Of a DNA stretch of 64,000 bases, positions 53,740 to 64,000 are shown piece by piece. The notes below the pieces were generated by a model, which saw nothing but the letters and a program-made list of their open reading frames with translations, was not told the origin of the DNA and did not search any database. How positions within the stretch are numbered: position 1 is the first letter of the stretch; every line of letters starts with the position of its first letter. This DNA comes from Pseudoalteromonas luteoviolacea DSM 6061. Lineage in GTDB: Bacteria > Pseudomonadota > Gammaproteobacteria > Enterobacterales > Alteromonadaceae. Both the position numbers and the translations under genes were made by a program. The stretch lies in the NCBI RefSeq assembly GCF_001625655.1, contig NZ_AUYB01000103.1:1-64000 (forward strand), written 5' to 3'.

Positions 53740-54081
53740 ATGTCTTTAAGTGCACAAAAATGTGAAGCGTGTCGTGCGGATGCGCCTAAAGTGTCAGATG
53801 AAGAGTTAGCCGTATTAATTAAACAGATCCCTGATTGGGTACCTGAAGTACGTGACGGGATCATGCAACTAGAAAGAGTTTACAAGTTCAAAAACTTTAA
53901 ACTGGCATTGGAGTTTACTAATAAAGTAGGCGATATGGCTGAAGAAGAAGGTCACCACCCAGGTCTACTTACCGAGTGGGGCAAAGTGACAGTAACTTGG
54001 TGGAGCCACTCAATCAAAGGTCTTCACAAGAACGATTTCATTTGTGCTGCTAAAACAGACGAAGTATTCGCTGCACTATAA
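53740..54081 (+). CDS. phhB: Pterin-4a-carbinolamine dehydratase
   Basis: PhhB dehydrates the 4a-hydroxytetrahydropterin made by PhhA, allowing pterin recycling. The 113-residue protein has the family motif [19 protein letters not shown] and the later His in [13 protein letters not shown]. An AAGGAACC ribosome site precedes the ATG. The pair phhA-phhB ends at a terminator shared with barA. Confidence 0.97.
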   Translation: MSLSAQKCEACRADAPKVSDEELAVLIKQIPDWVPEVRDGIMQLERVYKFKNFKLALEFTNKVGDMAEEEGHHPGLLTEWGKVTVTWWSHSIKGLHKNDFICAAKTDEVFAAL

Positions 54082-54100
54082 TTGAAAAATCGGAATGTTA

Positions 54101-54124
54101 AGGGCGCCTTAGGCGCCTTTTTTA
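54101..54124. terminator. Terminator between phhB and barA
   Basis: GGCGCC (54103-54108) pairs with GGCGCC (54112-54117) across a TTA loop; flanking A and T runs extend it and TTTTTT follows. It lies between convergent genes. Confidence 0.8.
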
Positions 54125-54140
54125 TTTCCTAAAATCAGCA

Positions 54141-56921
54141 CTATAAGCTTGATACCGTTGTAATTTCAGCATCATTATTTAAGTTGGTAAGCTCGTCTAT
54201 CAAGTCTAAAACCTCTGGTTCAACGAAATTGAACCCTTTATCTTGTTTCAATGCTGTTTCAATTGTTTCAGCAAGTTGCTTAAGCTTAGGTACACCTGTG
54301 TAGCAGCATGCACCATGGAACTTATGAACAATTTTTAATAATTGTTCTGGATCTTCACACTCGCTTGCAGCATTGAGTAAGTCTATAGTCTCGGGCACAC
54401 TTTGTAGTAACATATTGAGCATTTCGAGCGCTAGGTGAGGTTTATTGCCCGCCCGTTGGAGTGCCAAACTCCAGTCTAATAAGTGGCTTTCAAATGGTGC
54501 TACACTGCTTACCAATAGCTCTTCTTTTTGCTCCCTTTCAACAGGTGAAGCTGCACTGTGATCACAAATGATTTGCTTAAGCATATCCTCATCAATGGGC
54601 TTCGTCATATAGCCGCTAAAACCATCTTTTACCAGTTGCTCTTTCTCTCCGGCAAGTGCGTGAGCTGTAACGGCAATAATTGGCGTATCATCATTCATTG
54701 ACGACTCTTTAATGCTTTTGCACGCAGTAATACCGTCCATGATAGGCATTTGAATATCCATAAAGATTAAGTCGTACTTGTGAGTTTTACATAACCCGAC
54801 TGCCTGCGCACCATTATGGGCTGTTTCTATCGTTTCTACTTGCTCTTCAAGTAATGTATACAGCAATTTAAGATTTGCATCGTTGTCATCAGCAATCAGG
54901 ACTTTTAAAGGCAGATGTGTTGGGTTGTCGGTTTCAATTGATAAGTCAGGGTGGTCTAAGCGATACGGTGCAGCCAACATTTCACACAGTTTTCTATGAT
55001 GAAGAGGTTTGCTGATACAAGCATCGGCGCCACTGCCTATTAAGGACTCACGCATGTTGTGAGAAATAGTATTAACCATTAAATACAGATAGTCGGCCTT
55101 ATTACGAGCTTGGTTAATGTATCCTTTTACTGTCTGCATATCATCGACTGTGGCCATGTTACCAACTAGGCAGATATCATAGCTAAACTCTTGAGAGAGT
55201 GCGTTTAGGAAGGCTTCATCGCTGTCACATACCGTCACTTGCATGTGCCAGCTTTCTATTTGGGCACACACCGCATTGCGTGTATGTTCTTGCGGTTCGA
55301 AATAAAGCACGCGTTTATTTTCTAAAGGTTTACAAGGTAAGTCGTCGTTAAATAATCGGTTTGGTAAATTAAATATTGCGTTGAAGGTAAAACAAGAGCC
55401 GCTGCCAAGTGCTGAATTTAATGTGATTCGCCCTTGCATGACTTCTACAATATGCTTGGTGATGATCAAACCTAGGCCTGTACCACCAAACTTACGAGTA
55501 ATACTGGTATCTGCTTGAGCAAAAGGCGTGAATAGGGTGTCTTGTTTTTCTTGGGCAATACCCAAGCCGGTGTCACTTACCGAGACTAATAAAGAAGTTT
55601 GAGTGTCCCCTTTTAAGCGGTGGCTAATGTCCACTTTAACGGAGCCTTTCTCGGTAAATTTGATGGCATTGCTAATTAGGTTTATGAGCACTTGCTTGAA
55701 GCGCGTTGGGTCACCGACCAAGTTGTCTGGTACTTGCCGGTTAACTGCAATGGAGAGTTCTAACTGTTTCTCATACGCACTGGGGGCGAGCAGCGTCATA
55801 ACCTCATTCACCGCGTCTCGTAATTGGAATTGAATGTTCTCAAGCTCCATTGCGCCAGCTTCAAGTTTGGAGAAATCCAAAATATCGCTAATGATGGTTA
55901 AGAGGCTGTTTGCAGAGAGCTCTATGGTATCTAAATAGTCTTTTTGATGTTTATTAAGAGGCGTTTTATATAGCTGTCGAGTAAATCCAATAACCCCATT
56001 TAATGGTGTTCTTAACTCATGACTCATTTTGGCAAGGAAATCTGATTTTACTCGGTTTGCTACTTGTGCTTCCTTTTTGGCGATATTTAATTGGATATTT
56101 TGTGTTTCGTACTGTTCCAGCGTTTCTCGGTAGTCGCTGGTCGCCTGATCGATATGCTTTTGCATTTCGTCCCTTTGCCCAACCATCTTCTCACTTATAG
56201 TGATCAGACCTTGGCGCATCATGTCAAACTCCCCCTGCATTGGGTTATCAACACCAATATCTGTTTTGCCTTCAATGAGTTTGTCTGTAGCAAGCTGAAG
56301 CTGTGACAGCGGTCTTGAAAACATGCGACTCAGCCGTGTCGAAAGCAAGGCACTCAGAAATAACGCGACAAGAATAATTGCACTGCTAAATAACAGTGCT
56401 TTTTGTTGACCTATAATGGCCTGATCTTGGCTGATTTCCACCATCAGCACCGCGGTGGTCTGCGCATGTGCTTCTTGCCACGTATCACTGGTGCCATAAT
56501 GTTTGACGGGAGAAAATATCACGTAATTGTTACGCAGCTTCTGCACTTCTGTGGCATGAAGTGCAACGACATTACCTCTGTAGTGGAGATTATTAAAGTC
56601 ACCGTGATAATTACTCGTCATAACGAGCTGATTATGCTTGTCAAAAACCGCGATACTGTTAACTAAAGAGGCATGCTGATTGTGTGCTTTAGTGATAATG
56701 CCATGTAGTTTGGCTTTATCTTTGGTTGCAAGTGGCTGCTCTACAGTCATCGCTAGTGCATTGGCAATGCTGGTACCTTGTTGCTTCAGGATTTGTTCAA
56801 GCTCTACGTAGCGATTTATAGTAAAATACCCGCCAAGTATTAGACCGATTAACACCGTCGGGATCAGAGTAAGCAATAAAACGCTATCGCGTAAGCTCAA
56901 TTTGGACATATTTAGCGACAT
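54141..56921 (-). CDS. barA: Hybrid sensor histidine kinase BarA (of the BarA-UvrY/GacS-GacA type)
   Basis: BarA phosphorylates the response regulator UvrY/GacA, feeding the Csr/Rsm small-RNA system. The 926-residue protein has two membrane helices (about 13-32 and 175-195) around a periplasmic domain, HAMP, HisKA with His301 (AKMSHELRTPLNG), HATPase (N, G1, G2 boxes visible: DNLVGDPTRFKQVLINLISNAIKF; SDTGLGI; GTGLGL), a degenerate receiver, a full receiver with FMDIQMPIMDG, and a C-terminal Hpt with KIVHKFHGACCYTG. It is divergent from rlmD-relA, the usual position. UvrY is not in the window. Confidence 0.95.
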   Translation of the reverse strand: MSLNMSKLSLRDSVLLLTLIPTVLIGLILGGYFTINRYVELEQILKQQGTSIANALAMTVEQPLATKDKAKLHGIITKAHNQHASLVNSIAVFDKHNQLVMTSNYHGDFNNLHYRGNVVALHATEVQKLRNNYVIFSPVKHYGTSDTWQEAHAQTTAVLMVEISQDQAIIGQQKALLFSSAIILVALFLSALLSTRLSRMFSRPLSQLQLATDKLIEGKTDIGVDNPMQGEFDMMRQGLITISEKMVGQRDEMQKHIDQATSDYRETLEQYETQNIQLNIAKKEAQVANRVKSDFLAKMSHELRTPLNGVIGFTRQLYKTPLNKHQKDYLDTIELSANSLLTIISDILDFSKLEAGAMELENIQFQLRDAVNEVMTLLAPSAYEKQLELSIAVNRQVPDNLVGDPTRFKQVLINLISNAIKFTEKGSVKVDISHRLKGDTQTSLLVSVSDTGLGIAQEKQDTLFTPFAQADTSITRKFGGTGLGLIITKHIVEVMQGRITLNSALGSGSCFTFNAIFNLPNRLFNDDLPCKPLENKRVLYFEPQEHTRNAVCAQIESWHMQVTVCDSDEAFLNALSQEFSYDICLVGNMATVDDMQTVKGYINQARNKADYLYLMVNTISHNMRESLIGSGADACISKPLHHRKLCEMLAAPYRLDHPDLSIETDNPTHLPLKVLIADDNDANLKLLYTLLEEQVETIETAHNGAQAVGLCKTHKYDLIFMDIQMPIMDGITACKSIKESSMNDDTPIIAVTAHALAGEKEQLVKDGFSGYMTKPIDEDMLKQIICDHSAASPVEREQKEELLVSSVAPFESHLLDWSLALQRAGNKPHLALEMLNMLLQSVPETIDLLNAASECEDPEQLLKIVHKFHGACCYTGVPKLKQLAETIETALKQDKGFNFVEPEVLDLIDELTNLNNDAEITTVSSL

Positions 56922-56991
56922 AAAACTTTGATAATTATGAACTCTAGAGTAGCGAGTTCACTGGTGTTTAGCAATGTAAAAGGGGCGATAC

Positions 56992-58296
56992 ATGGCACAA
57001 TTTTTTCGTGCTAAAAAAACAACAGGTAAAGGGCAGGTCTTTGAAGTTTCAATTGAGTCTTTAGATCATACTGGACGCGGCGTGACGAAGCACCAAGGCA
57101 AGGTTGGCTTTATAGAAGGGGCATTGCCCAGCGAACAAGTTAAAGTGCGTGTACTGCAGCAAAAAGCCAAGCTTTTTGAAGGGGTCATAGAAAAAGTAGT
57201 CACACCAAGTGCTGATAGGGTTAAACCATTTTGTCAGCATTACCGTGAGTGCGGCGGATGTTCGCTGCAGCATTTGGAAAAGAGCGCGCAAGTAAGCCAC
57301 AAACAGCTTGCGGTAGAAAAGCTTTTTGCGAAGTTTGCAGGTATTCAAGCATTGCCTTGGCACGAAGCGATTGTTAGCGAAAGCCTTCACTATCGCAGAG
57401 CCGGAAGAATAGCGACTTATTTGGACAAGAGCGCTAAATCATTAAAGCTCGGATTTCGCGCTTCAAAGTCGAAAAAAATAGTCGAGGTGCGAGACTGTGC
57501 AGTACTAAATGAGGTGTATCAAGAGGTCTTCTCTATATTAAGAGTTGCCCTCAATAGCGATTCACAATTCAAAAGTGTAAGCCACATTCAATTATGTGAA
57601 GCGGATAATTTCCCGTTTATCTTATTGCGCCATACTAAGTCGATTGATGAGAAGGCAAAACAGGCATTATCAACTCAACTCCCTTGGCAAGTACTTTGGG
57701 ATGATGGCTCTAAAGAGGTGCATTATGGTGTACTCCCAGAGTATCAAGTCGACGATGTACGCTTTCAATTTAAACTCAACAATTTTATCCAGGTTAACGC
57801 CGCAGTCAATGAAGCTATGTTGCTACAGGCGATGGATTGGTTGCAATTAACAGAGTCAGACAGGGTACTAGATTTGTTTTGCGGGATCGGTAATTTCTCA
57901 TTATTGATGGCAAAACGAGCAAAGCAGATAATAGGTGTTGAAGGAGTTGCTTCTTCTGTTGCAATGGCCACTCAAAATGCGCACACTAATGGCATCGATA
58001 ATGCTCAGTTTTTCCAGTTTGATTTGACTCAAGATATGGTGTCAGCAACTTGGTTTAACAAAGAGTTTAATACCTTGGTGTTAGACCCTTCACGCACCGG
58101 TGCCTATGACATACTTAAGCAGTTACCGCTTGAGCAGTTTGACCAAGTTCTCTATGTGTCTTGTGATCCTGTTACATTGGCAAGAGACAGTGCACTAATA
58201 GTTGAATCTGGATTTACCGTGAGCAAAATCGCTTTGATGAATATGTTTCCGCACACGGGACATATTGAAACTATGGCGCTGTTCCAAAGGAGGTAG
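56992..58296 (+). CDS. rlmD: 23S rRNA (uracil(1939)-C5)-methyltransferase RlmD
   Basis: RlmD (RumA) methylates U1939 in 23S rRNA using SAM. The 434-residue protein has an N-terminal TRAM domain (~15-70), a [4Fe-4S] site (CQHYRECGGCSLQ plus the later Cys in RDCAVLN), and a SAM methyltransferase domain with VLDLFCGIGNFSL, the LDPSRTGA motif and nucleophile Cys in VSCDPVTLARD. It starts 70 bp from divergent barA and lies 6 bp before relA. Confidence 0.97.
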   Translation: MAQFFRAKKTTGKGQVFEVSIESLDHTGRGVTKHQGKVGFIEGALPSEQVKVRVLQQKAKLFEGVIEKVVTPSADRVKPFCQHYRECGGCSLQHLEKSAQVSHKQLAVEKLFAKFAGIQALPWHEAIVSESLHYRRAGRIATYLDKSAKSLKLGFRASKSKKIVEVRDCAVLNEVYQEVFSILRVALNSDSQFKSVSHIQLCEADNFPFILLRHTKSIDEKAKQALSTQLPWQVLWDDGSKEVHYGVLPEYQVDDVRFQFKLNNFIQVNAAVNEAMLLQAMDWLQLTESDRVLDLFCGIGNFSLLMAKRAKQIIGVEGVASSVAMATQNAHTNGIDNAQFFQFDLTQDMVSATWFNKEFNTLVLDPSRTGAYDILKQLPLEQFDQVLYVSCDPVTLARDSALIVESGFTVSKIALMNMFPHTGHIETMALFQRR

Positions 58297-58302
58297 TCAA
58301 AC

Positions 58303-60459
58303 ATGGTCGCGACTCGCCAATCTCATAACGCAAAACTTCCCGCAGATTTTGATGCGCGGCTGGCATTACTCAATTTGTCAGATGATAAGACGCTTCGGCT
58401 CAATGAAGCGTATGCGTTATGTCCCATGGAAGCAGATGAAGATCTGCTTGAGCGGGCAATTGAGATGGTTGAGATTTTGGCAGAGCTTAATTTTGATGCT
58501 GAATCTCTCGCAAGTGCTTTTTTGACCCCTTATTTTCTTGCTGAACAGCTCGATTTTGAAGCTATTGAAAAAACATTGGGTGAAAACATTGCGCTGCTGC
58601 TAAAGGGCGTTGACCAAATGGCGTCAATTAGTACGCTTGCTCATCAAAGCAAGGGCAATGTGCAAATTGATAAAATTCGCCGTATGTTACTCGCTATGGT
58701 CGAGGATGTGCGTGCCGTGGTGATCAAACTGGCAGAACAAATTTGCTATTTACGCAGCGTTAAAGATGCCAGTGAAGAAGAACGTGTGGTTGCAGCAAAA
58801 ACAACAGCCAATATATTTGCACCTTTAGCGAATCGACTGGGTATTGGTCAGCTAAAATGGGAATTAGAAGACCTTTCTTTTCGATATTTGCACCCTGACA
58901 GCTATAAAACTATAGCCAAAAAGCTTGCTGATAAGCGGCTAGCCAGAGAAGCTTACATGGTTAATATGGTTGAGTCTGTTCAGCAAAAATTGGCAGATGC
59001 CAATGTTAAAGCTGAAGTGTATGGTCGCCCAAAGCATATTTTCAGTATTTATAAGAAAATGGCCCAAAAGAACTATGCTTTTGAGCAGCTTTTTGACATT
59101 CGGGCTATGCGCATTGTGGTGGATGAGCTACAAGATTGCTACGCGGCACTTGGTATTGTGCATACTAACTGGCGTCATTTAAACAAAGAGTTTGATGATT
59201 ATGTTGCAACGCCAAAACCAAATGGTTACCAGTCTATCCACACTGTGGTATTTGGCCCTGAAGGTAAAACAGTAGAAATTCAAATTCGAACACACGAAAT
59301 GCACAAAGATGCCGAAATGGGCGTTGCAGCTCACTGGATGTATAAAGAAGGCGCCTTGCCTGGTCGTGGTTCTGGGTATGAACAAAAAATCAGTTGGCTT
59401 AGAAAGCTACTTCAATGGCAAGAAGAAGTCGTTGATGGCAGTGATTTTGCAGAAGAGCTCAAAAATCAAGTGGTGGAAGATAGAGTTTATGTCTTCACGC
59501 CTCGCGGTGATATTTTTGATTTGCCTTTGGGCTCTACACCTTTGGATTTTGCTTACTACATACATTCAAATGTTGGTCACCGCTGTATTGGTGCCAAGGT
59601 GTTTGGCAAAATAGTACCATTTACTTATAAGCTCTCTACTGGTGATCAAGTTGAAATACTAACGCAGAAAAACCCATCACCGAGTCGAGATTGGTTAAAC
59701 CCGTCTTTGGGTTATATCCATTCATCGCGCGCACGAAGCAAGATCCATCATTGGTTCAAGCAACAAGACCGGGATAAAAACTTACAGGCTGGTAAAGAAA
59801 TACTGGATAACCACCTACAAAAGTTGGACATCAGTTATAAAGAGCTGGAGCCAGCCATCGAGCGTTTTAACTTTAAAGTATTGGATGACTTGATGGTGGC
59901 GATTGGCGCAGGTGATGTGCGAATTAATCAATTCTTGAATTTTATCCAAGATAAGCCTGAAGTTGAGCCACAATTAAAACTCAGCACACGCAAAAAACAC
60001 AAAGGTGATAAAAATGGCATTGTGGTAGAGGGAGTGGGTAGCTTGCTGAGCCACGTTGCAAAATGCTGTCAGCCTGTGCCGGGTGATGAGATTGTGGGTT
60101 ATATTACACAAGGGCGAGGTATTGCGGTTCACCGTGCCGATTGTGATGCATTTGCGCATATCACTGAACAAAATCCTGAGCGAGAAATTGCCGTTAGTTG
60201 GTCTGAAGATGTGCAATCGTTTTACGAAATAACAATTCGTATTGAAGCGAATGATAGGCAAGGGTTAATTCGTGACATTAGTGCTGTTTTGGCCAATGAA
60301 AAAGTAAATGTGTTGAATATGAATGTACAAACACAACACGAGAAGGGCGTCGCAATTTTCACTATGAAAATAGAAGTAGGGGATTTGTCAGCCATGAACC
60401 GACTGCTTACTAAGCTGTTGCAAACTGAAGGTGTGTTTGAAGCAAAAAGGCAGCACTAA
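58303..60459 (+). CDS. relA: (p)ppGpp synthetase I RelA
   Basis: RelA makes (p)ppGpp when uncharged tRNA enters stalled ribosomes. The 718-residue protein has a pseudo-hydrolase domain that lacks the active HD motif (STLAHQSKGNVQIDKI), a synthetase domain (RPKHIFSIYKKM; ATPKPNGYQSIHT), a TGS domain (VYVFTPRGDIFDLPLGSTPLD), a zinc-finger-type CCQPVPGDEI segment and a C-terminal ACT domain (~640-715). It is co-transcribed with rlmD and mazG, as in E. coli. The tRNA promoter at 31327-31363 is the type of target ppGpp represses. Confidence 0.98.
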   Translation: MVATRQSHNAKLPADFDARLALLNLSDDKTLRLNEAYALCPMEADEDLLERAIEMVEILAELNFDAESLASAFLTPYFLAEQLDFEAIEKTLGENIALLLKGVDQMASISTLAHQSKGNVQIDKIRRMLLAMVEDVRAVVIKLAEQICYLRSVKDASEEERVVAAKTTANIFAPLANRLGIGQLKWELEDLSFRYLHPDSYKTIAKKLADKRLAREAYMVNMVESVQQKLADANVKAEVYGRPKHIFSIYKKMAQKNYAFEQLFDIRAMRIVVDELQDCYAALGIVHTNWRHLNKEFDDYVATPKPNGYQSIHTVVFGPEGKTVEIQIRTHEMHKDAEMGVAAHWMYKEGALPGRGSGYEQKISWLRKLLQWQEEVVDGSDFAEELKNQVVEDRVYVFTPRGDIFDLPLGSTPLDFAYYIHSNVGHRCIGAKVFGKIVPFTYKLSTGDQVEILTQKNPSPSRDWLNPSLGYIHSSRARSKIHHWFKQQDRDKNLQAGKEILDNHLQKLDISYKELEPAIERFNFKVLDDLMVAIGAGDVRINQFLNFIQDKPEVEPQLKLSTRKKHKGDKNGIVVEGVGSLLSHVAKCCQPVPGDEIVGYITQGRGIAVHRADCDAFAHITEQNPEREIAVSWSEDVQSFYEITIRIEANDRQGLIRDISAVLANEKVNVLNMNVQTQHEKGVAIFTMKIEVGDLSAMNRLLTKLLQTEGVFEAKRQH

Positions 60460-60468
60460 GATAAAATT

Positions 60469-61260
60469 ATGAGTCAAAATTTACAGCAATTGTTAGACAT
60501 AATGACCAAGTTACGAGACCCTGAAACTGGCTGTGACTGGGATAAGCAGCAAACTTTTAAGACGATAGTGCCACACACCCTAGAAGAAGCGCATGAAGTT
60601 GCCGACGCGATTGAACAAGCTGATTTTATTGGGTTGAAAGATGAGCTTGGTGATTTGTTGTTTCAAGTGATCTTCTATGCCCAGTTGGGAAAAGAGCAGG
60701 GGCTGTTTGATTTTGACTCAATTGTTGCCGGTTTAAATGAAAAGCTTATACGTCGACATCCTCATGTCTTTGAGCAGCAACAGTCGCTTTCTGAACAAGA
60801 GTTAGATGAGCAATGGCAAGCAATAAAGCAGGCCGAACGTAAAGACGAAGACAAAGACATGCAATTTGGTGCAGACATTGTCGCGAGCCTACCTGCACTT
60901 ACGCGCGCTAAAAAAATTCAAAAACGGGCAGCATCTCTCGGTTTCGATTGGCCTAGTTATCATGGAGCTCTCGATAAAGTAGAGGAAGAAGTACTAGAGG
61001 TGAAAGAGGCCCTGAATGAAAACCCCTACTCGGAACATAGTGCAGAAGAGTTGGGCGATTTGCTCTTTGCAACGGTGAATGTGGTTCGTCACACCAAGCG
61101 GGATCCAGAACAATTATTGCGCCAAGCGAGCAGCAAGTTTACTGCTCGGTTTGTACAAATAGAGTCTGTTTTGGCGCGTAAAAATATCACATTGGAAGAG
61201 GCAACCCTTGAGCAAATGGACGCTGCGTGGGAGCACATAAAAACTCAGTCTAAAACTTAA
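60469..61260 (+). CDS. mazG: Nucleoside triphosphate pyrophosphohydrolase MazG
   Basis: MazG hydrolyses NTPs to NMP and pyrophosphate and in E. coli tempers ppGpp levels. The 263-residue protein has two MazG repeats; the first has the EEAHEVADAIE...KDELGDLLFQ metal-binding set and the second EEEVLEVKEAL...AEELGDLLFATVN. It lies 9 bp after relA. There is no mazEF toxin-antitoxin pair between them, unlike E. coli. A terminator follows. Confidence 0.97.
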   Translation: MSQNLQQLLDIMTKLRDPETGCDWDKQQTFKTIVPHTLEEAHEVADAIEQADFIGLKDELGDLLFQVIFYAQLGKEQGLFDFDSIVAGLNEKLIRRHPHVFEQQQSLSEQELDEQWQAIKQAERKDEDKDMQFGADIVASLPALTRAKKIQKRAASLGFDWPSYHGALDKVEEEVLEVKEALNENPYSEHSAEELGDLLFATVNVVRHTKRDPEQLLRQASSKFTARFVQIESVLARKNITLEEATLEQMDAAWEHIKTQSKT

Positions 61261-61269
61261 ACACCATTC

Positions 61270-61305
61270 GCCCAATAATTTTGCTGGATTGCTAATTGGG
61301 CTTTT
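61270..61305 (+). terminator. Terminator after mazG
   Basis: GCCCAAT (61270-61276) pairs with ATTGGGC (61295-61301) around an 18-nt loop and is followed by TTTT. Confidence 0.65.
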
Positions 61306-61355
61306 GCTATACTATTGCCCCGTCTTGATTCTTATTTAAATTCCATTTTCCTTGA

Positions 61356-63005
<1,650 letters not shown>

Positions 63006-63010
63006 ATGAG

Positions 63011-63039
63011 AAAGCCGTGCACGAGTGCACGGCTTTTTT
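63011..63039 (+). terminator. Intrinsic terminator after pyrG
   Basis: AAAGCCGTGCA (63011-63021) pairs with TGCACGGCTTT (63026-63036), a perfect 11-bp stem with a CGAG loop, followed by further T. Confidence 0.95.
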
Positions 63040-63049
63040 GTTTGCTAAG

Positions 63050-63066
63050 GCTGCCATAATGGCAGC
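63050..63066. repeat. Perfect 17-bp palindrome between pyrG and eno
   Basis: GCTGCCAT-A-ATGGCAGC is a perfect 8-bp inverted repeat with a 1-bp centre, ~96 bp upstream of the eno ATG. The short centre favours a protein-binding site on DNA over an RNA hairpin. Confidence 0.75.
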
Positions 63067-63161
63067 ATTGCTATGCGACTGAGACACACAATATCGGTTG
63101 TATAGCAATGCGAATTAAGCAGAAATAAAACACTCACCACTTTGGGAAAAGAGGAATCAAG

Positions 63162-64000
63162 ATGTCAAAAATCGTAAAAGTGATTGGCCGTGAAGTTATG
63201 GACTCACGTGGTAACCCTACTGTTGAAGCCGACGTACATTTAGACTCTGGCGCTTGGGGCCGCGCATGTGCACCATCGGGTGCATCAACAGGAACTCGCG
63301 AAGCACTTGAATTACGTGATGGTGATAAGTCTCGTTACTTAGGTAAAGGTGTACTTACAGCAGTTAACTTTGTAAACAATGAAATTGCACAAGCACTAGA
63401 AGGTCAAAATGCATTGGAACAGCGTGCTGTTGACCAAGTTATGCTTGATCTAGACGGTACAGAAAATAAAGAAAAACTAGGTGCAAATGCAATTTTAGCG
63501 GTTTCTCTAGCAACAGCTAAAGCAGCAGCGCAAGAGAAAGGCGTTGCACTTTACGAGCATATTGCTGACATTAACGGTACTTCAGGTCAGTTCTCTATGC
63601 CAGTACCTATGATGAACATCATCAACGGTGGTGAGCACGCTGATAATAACGTTGATATTCAAGAGTTCATGGTTCAACCTGTGGGTGCATCTAGCTTCCG
63701 TGAAGCGTTACGCATGGGTGCAGAAATTTTCCATAGCTTAAAGAAAGTATTAAGTGCACGTGGTTTAAACACAGCTGTTGGTGACGAAGGTGGTTTTGCG
63801 CCAGATCTTAAGTCAAACGAAGAAGCACTAGAAGTTATCGTAGAAGCGGTTGCTGCTGCGGGTTACGAAATGAACAAAGATGTCACGTTAGCACTAGACT
63901 GTGCTTCTTCTGAGTTCTACAAAGACGGTAAGTATGACCTAAGCGGCGAAGGCAAAGCATTCGATTCTGAAGGTTTTGCTGATTTCCTAGCAGATCTAGC
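63162..64000 (+). CDS. eno: Enolase, N-terminal part (3' end outside window)
   Basis: Enolase interconverts 2-phosphoglycerate and phosphoenolpyruvate and is part of the RNA degradosome in E. coli. The window holds the first ~279 of about 430 codons. It begins [25 protein letters not shown] and includes the [16 protein letters not shown] loop, the [21 protein letters not shown] block and the catalytic-region [25 protein letters not shown] ribosome site precedes the ATG. Confidence 0.98.
   Translation, partial: MSKIVKVIGREVMDSRGNPTVEADVHLDSGAWGRACAPSGASTGTREALELRDGDKSRYLGKGVLTAVNFVNNEIAQALEGQNALEQRAVDQVMLDLDGTENKEKLGANAILAVSLATAKAAAQEKGVALYEHIADINGTSGQFSMPVPMMNIINGGEHADNNVDIQEFMVQPVGASSFREALRMGAEIFHSLKKVLSARGLNTAVGDEGGFAPDLKSNEEALEVIVEAVAAAGYEMNKDVTLALDCASSEFYKDGKYDLSGEGKAFDSEGFADFLADL

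Overview
The window is chromosomal DNA of a marine-type gammaproteobacterium, most likely order Alteromonadales and probably Pseudoalteromonas or a close relative. This rests on gene content and order: fimV-truA-accD-folC-dedD-cvpA-purF, tig-clpP-clpX-lon-hupB-ppiD, pspF/pspABC-ycjX-ycjF next to sapABCDF, phhA-phhB, and barA/rlmD-relA-mazG-pyrG-eno. The species call is inference, because no rRNA is present. I saw no insertion sequence, prophage, CRISPR array or clearly broken gene. Only fimV (left edge) and eno (right edge) are cut by the window.

Layout. Positions 1-7.7 kb hold housekeeping genes on the + strand (fimV end, truA, accD, folC, dedD, cvpA, purF). At 7.8-9.4 kb are a Yip1-type membrane protein and miaE. 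From 9.4 to 25.4 kb lies a Wzx/Wzy-type exopolysaccharide (EPS) locus: polymerase, chain-length protein, outer-membrane export lipoprotein, two family-2 glycosyltransferases, flippase, an orphan sigma-54 response regulator, a secreted LruC-domain protein with a partner lipoprotein, a GT34-like transferase, a WecG/TagA-type transferase with a degenerate sugar-transferase N-terminus, the initiating phosphoglycosyl transferase and a pyruvyl-transferase-family protein. Positions 25.5-31 kb hold lpxH-ppiB divergent from cysS, an exported RidA-like protein, a small lipoprotein, an unknown coiled-coil protein and folD. Five tRNA genes (Pro, Arg, His, Pro, Pro) follow at 31.4-31.9 kb behind a stringent-type promoter. 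Then come the proteostasis block tig-clpP-clpX-lon-hupB-ppiD (32.2-40.9 kb), sapABCDF behind pspF, and the divergent psp operon (40.9-51.4 kb). The last part has methionine gamma-lyase, phhAB, barA, rlmD-relA-mazG, pyrG and eno.

The most interesting structure is a probable sigma-54 EPS regulon. Five separate EPS transcription units each carry a -24/-12 promoter (GG-N10-GC core) 35-45 bp before the first gene: the wza-wzz-wzy operon, the wzx-GT2 operon, the lruC-lipoprotein operon, the wecG-like/initiating transferase operon and the pyruvyl transferase-GT2 operon. Each also has a related TTCGCATTTTGCAA-like element about 90-120 bp upstream of the predicted transcription start, where an enhancer-binding activator would bind. 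The only such activator in the locus is the response regulator at 16085-17539, whose histidine kinase is not in the window. The LruC/lipoprotein pair therefore looks like a co-regulated matrix or surface partner of the polysaccharide. All motifs were found by eye; no database or motif search was run.
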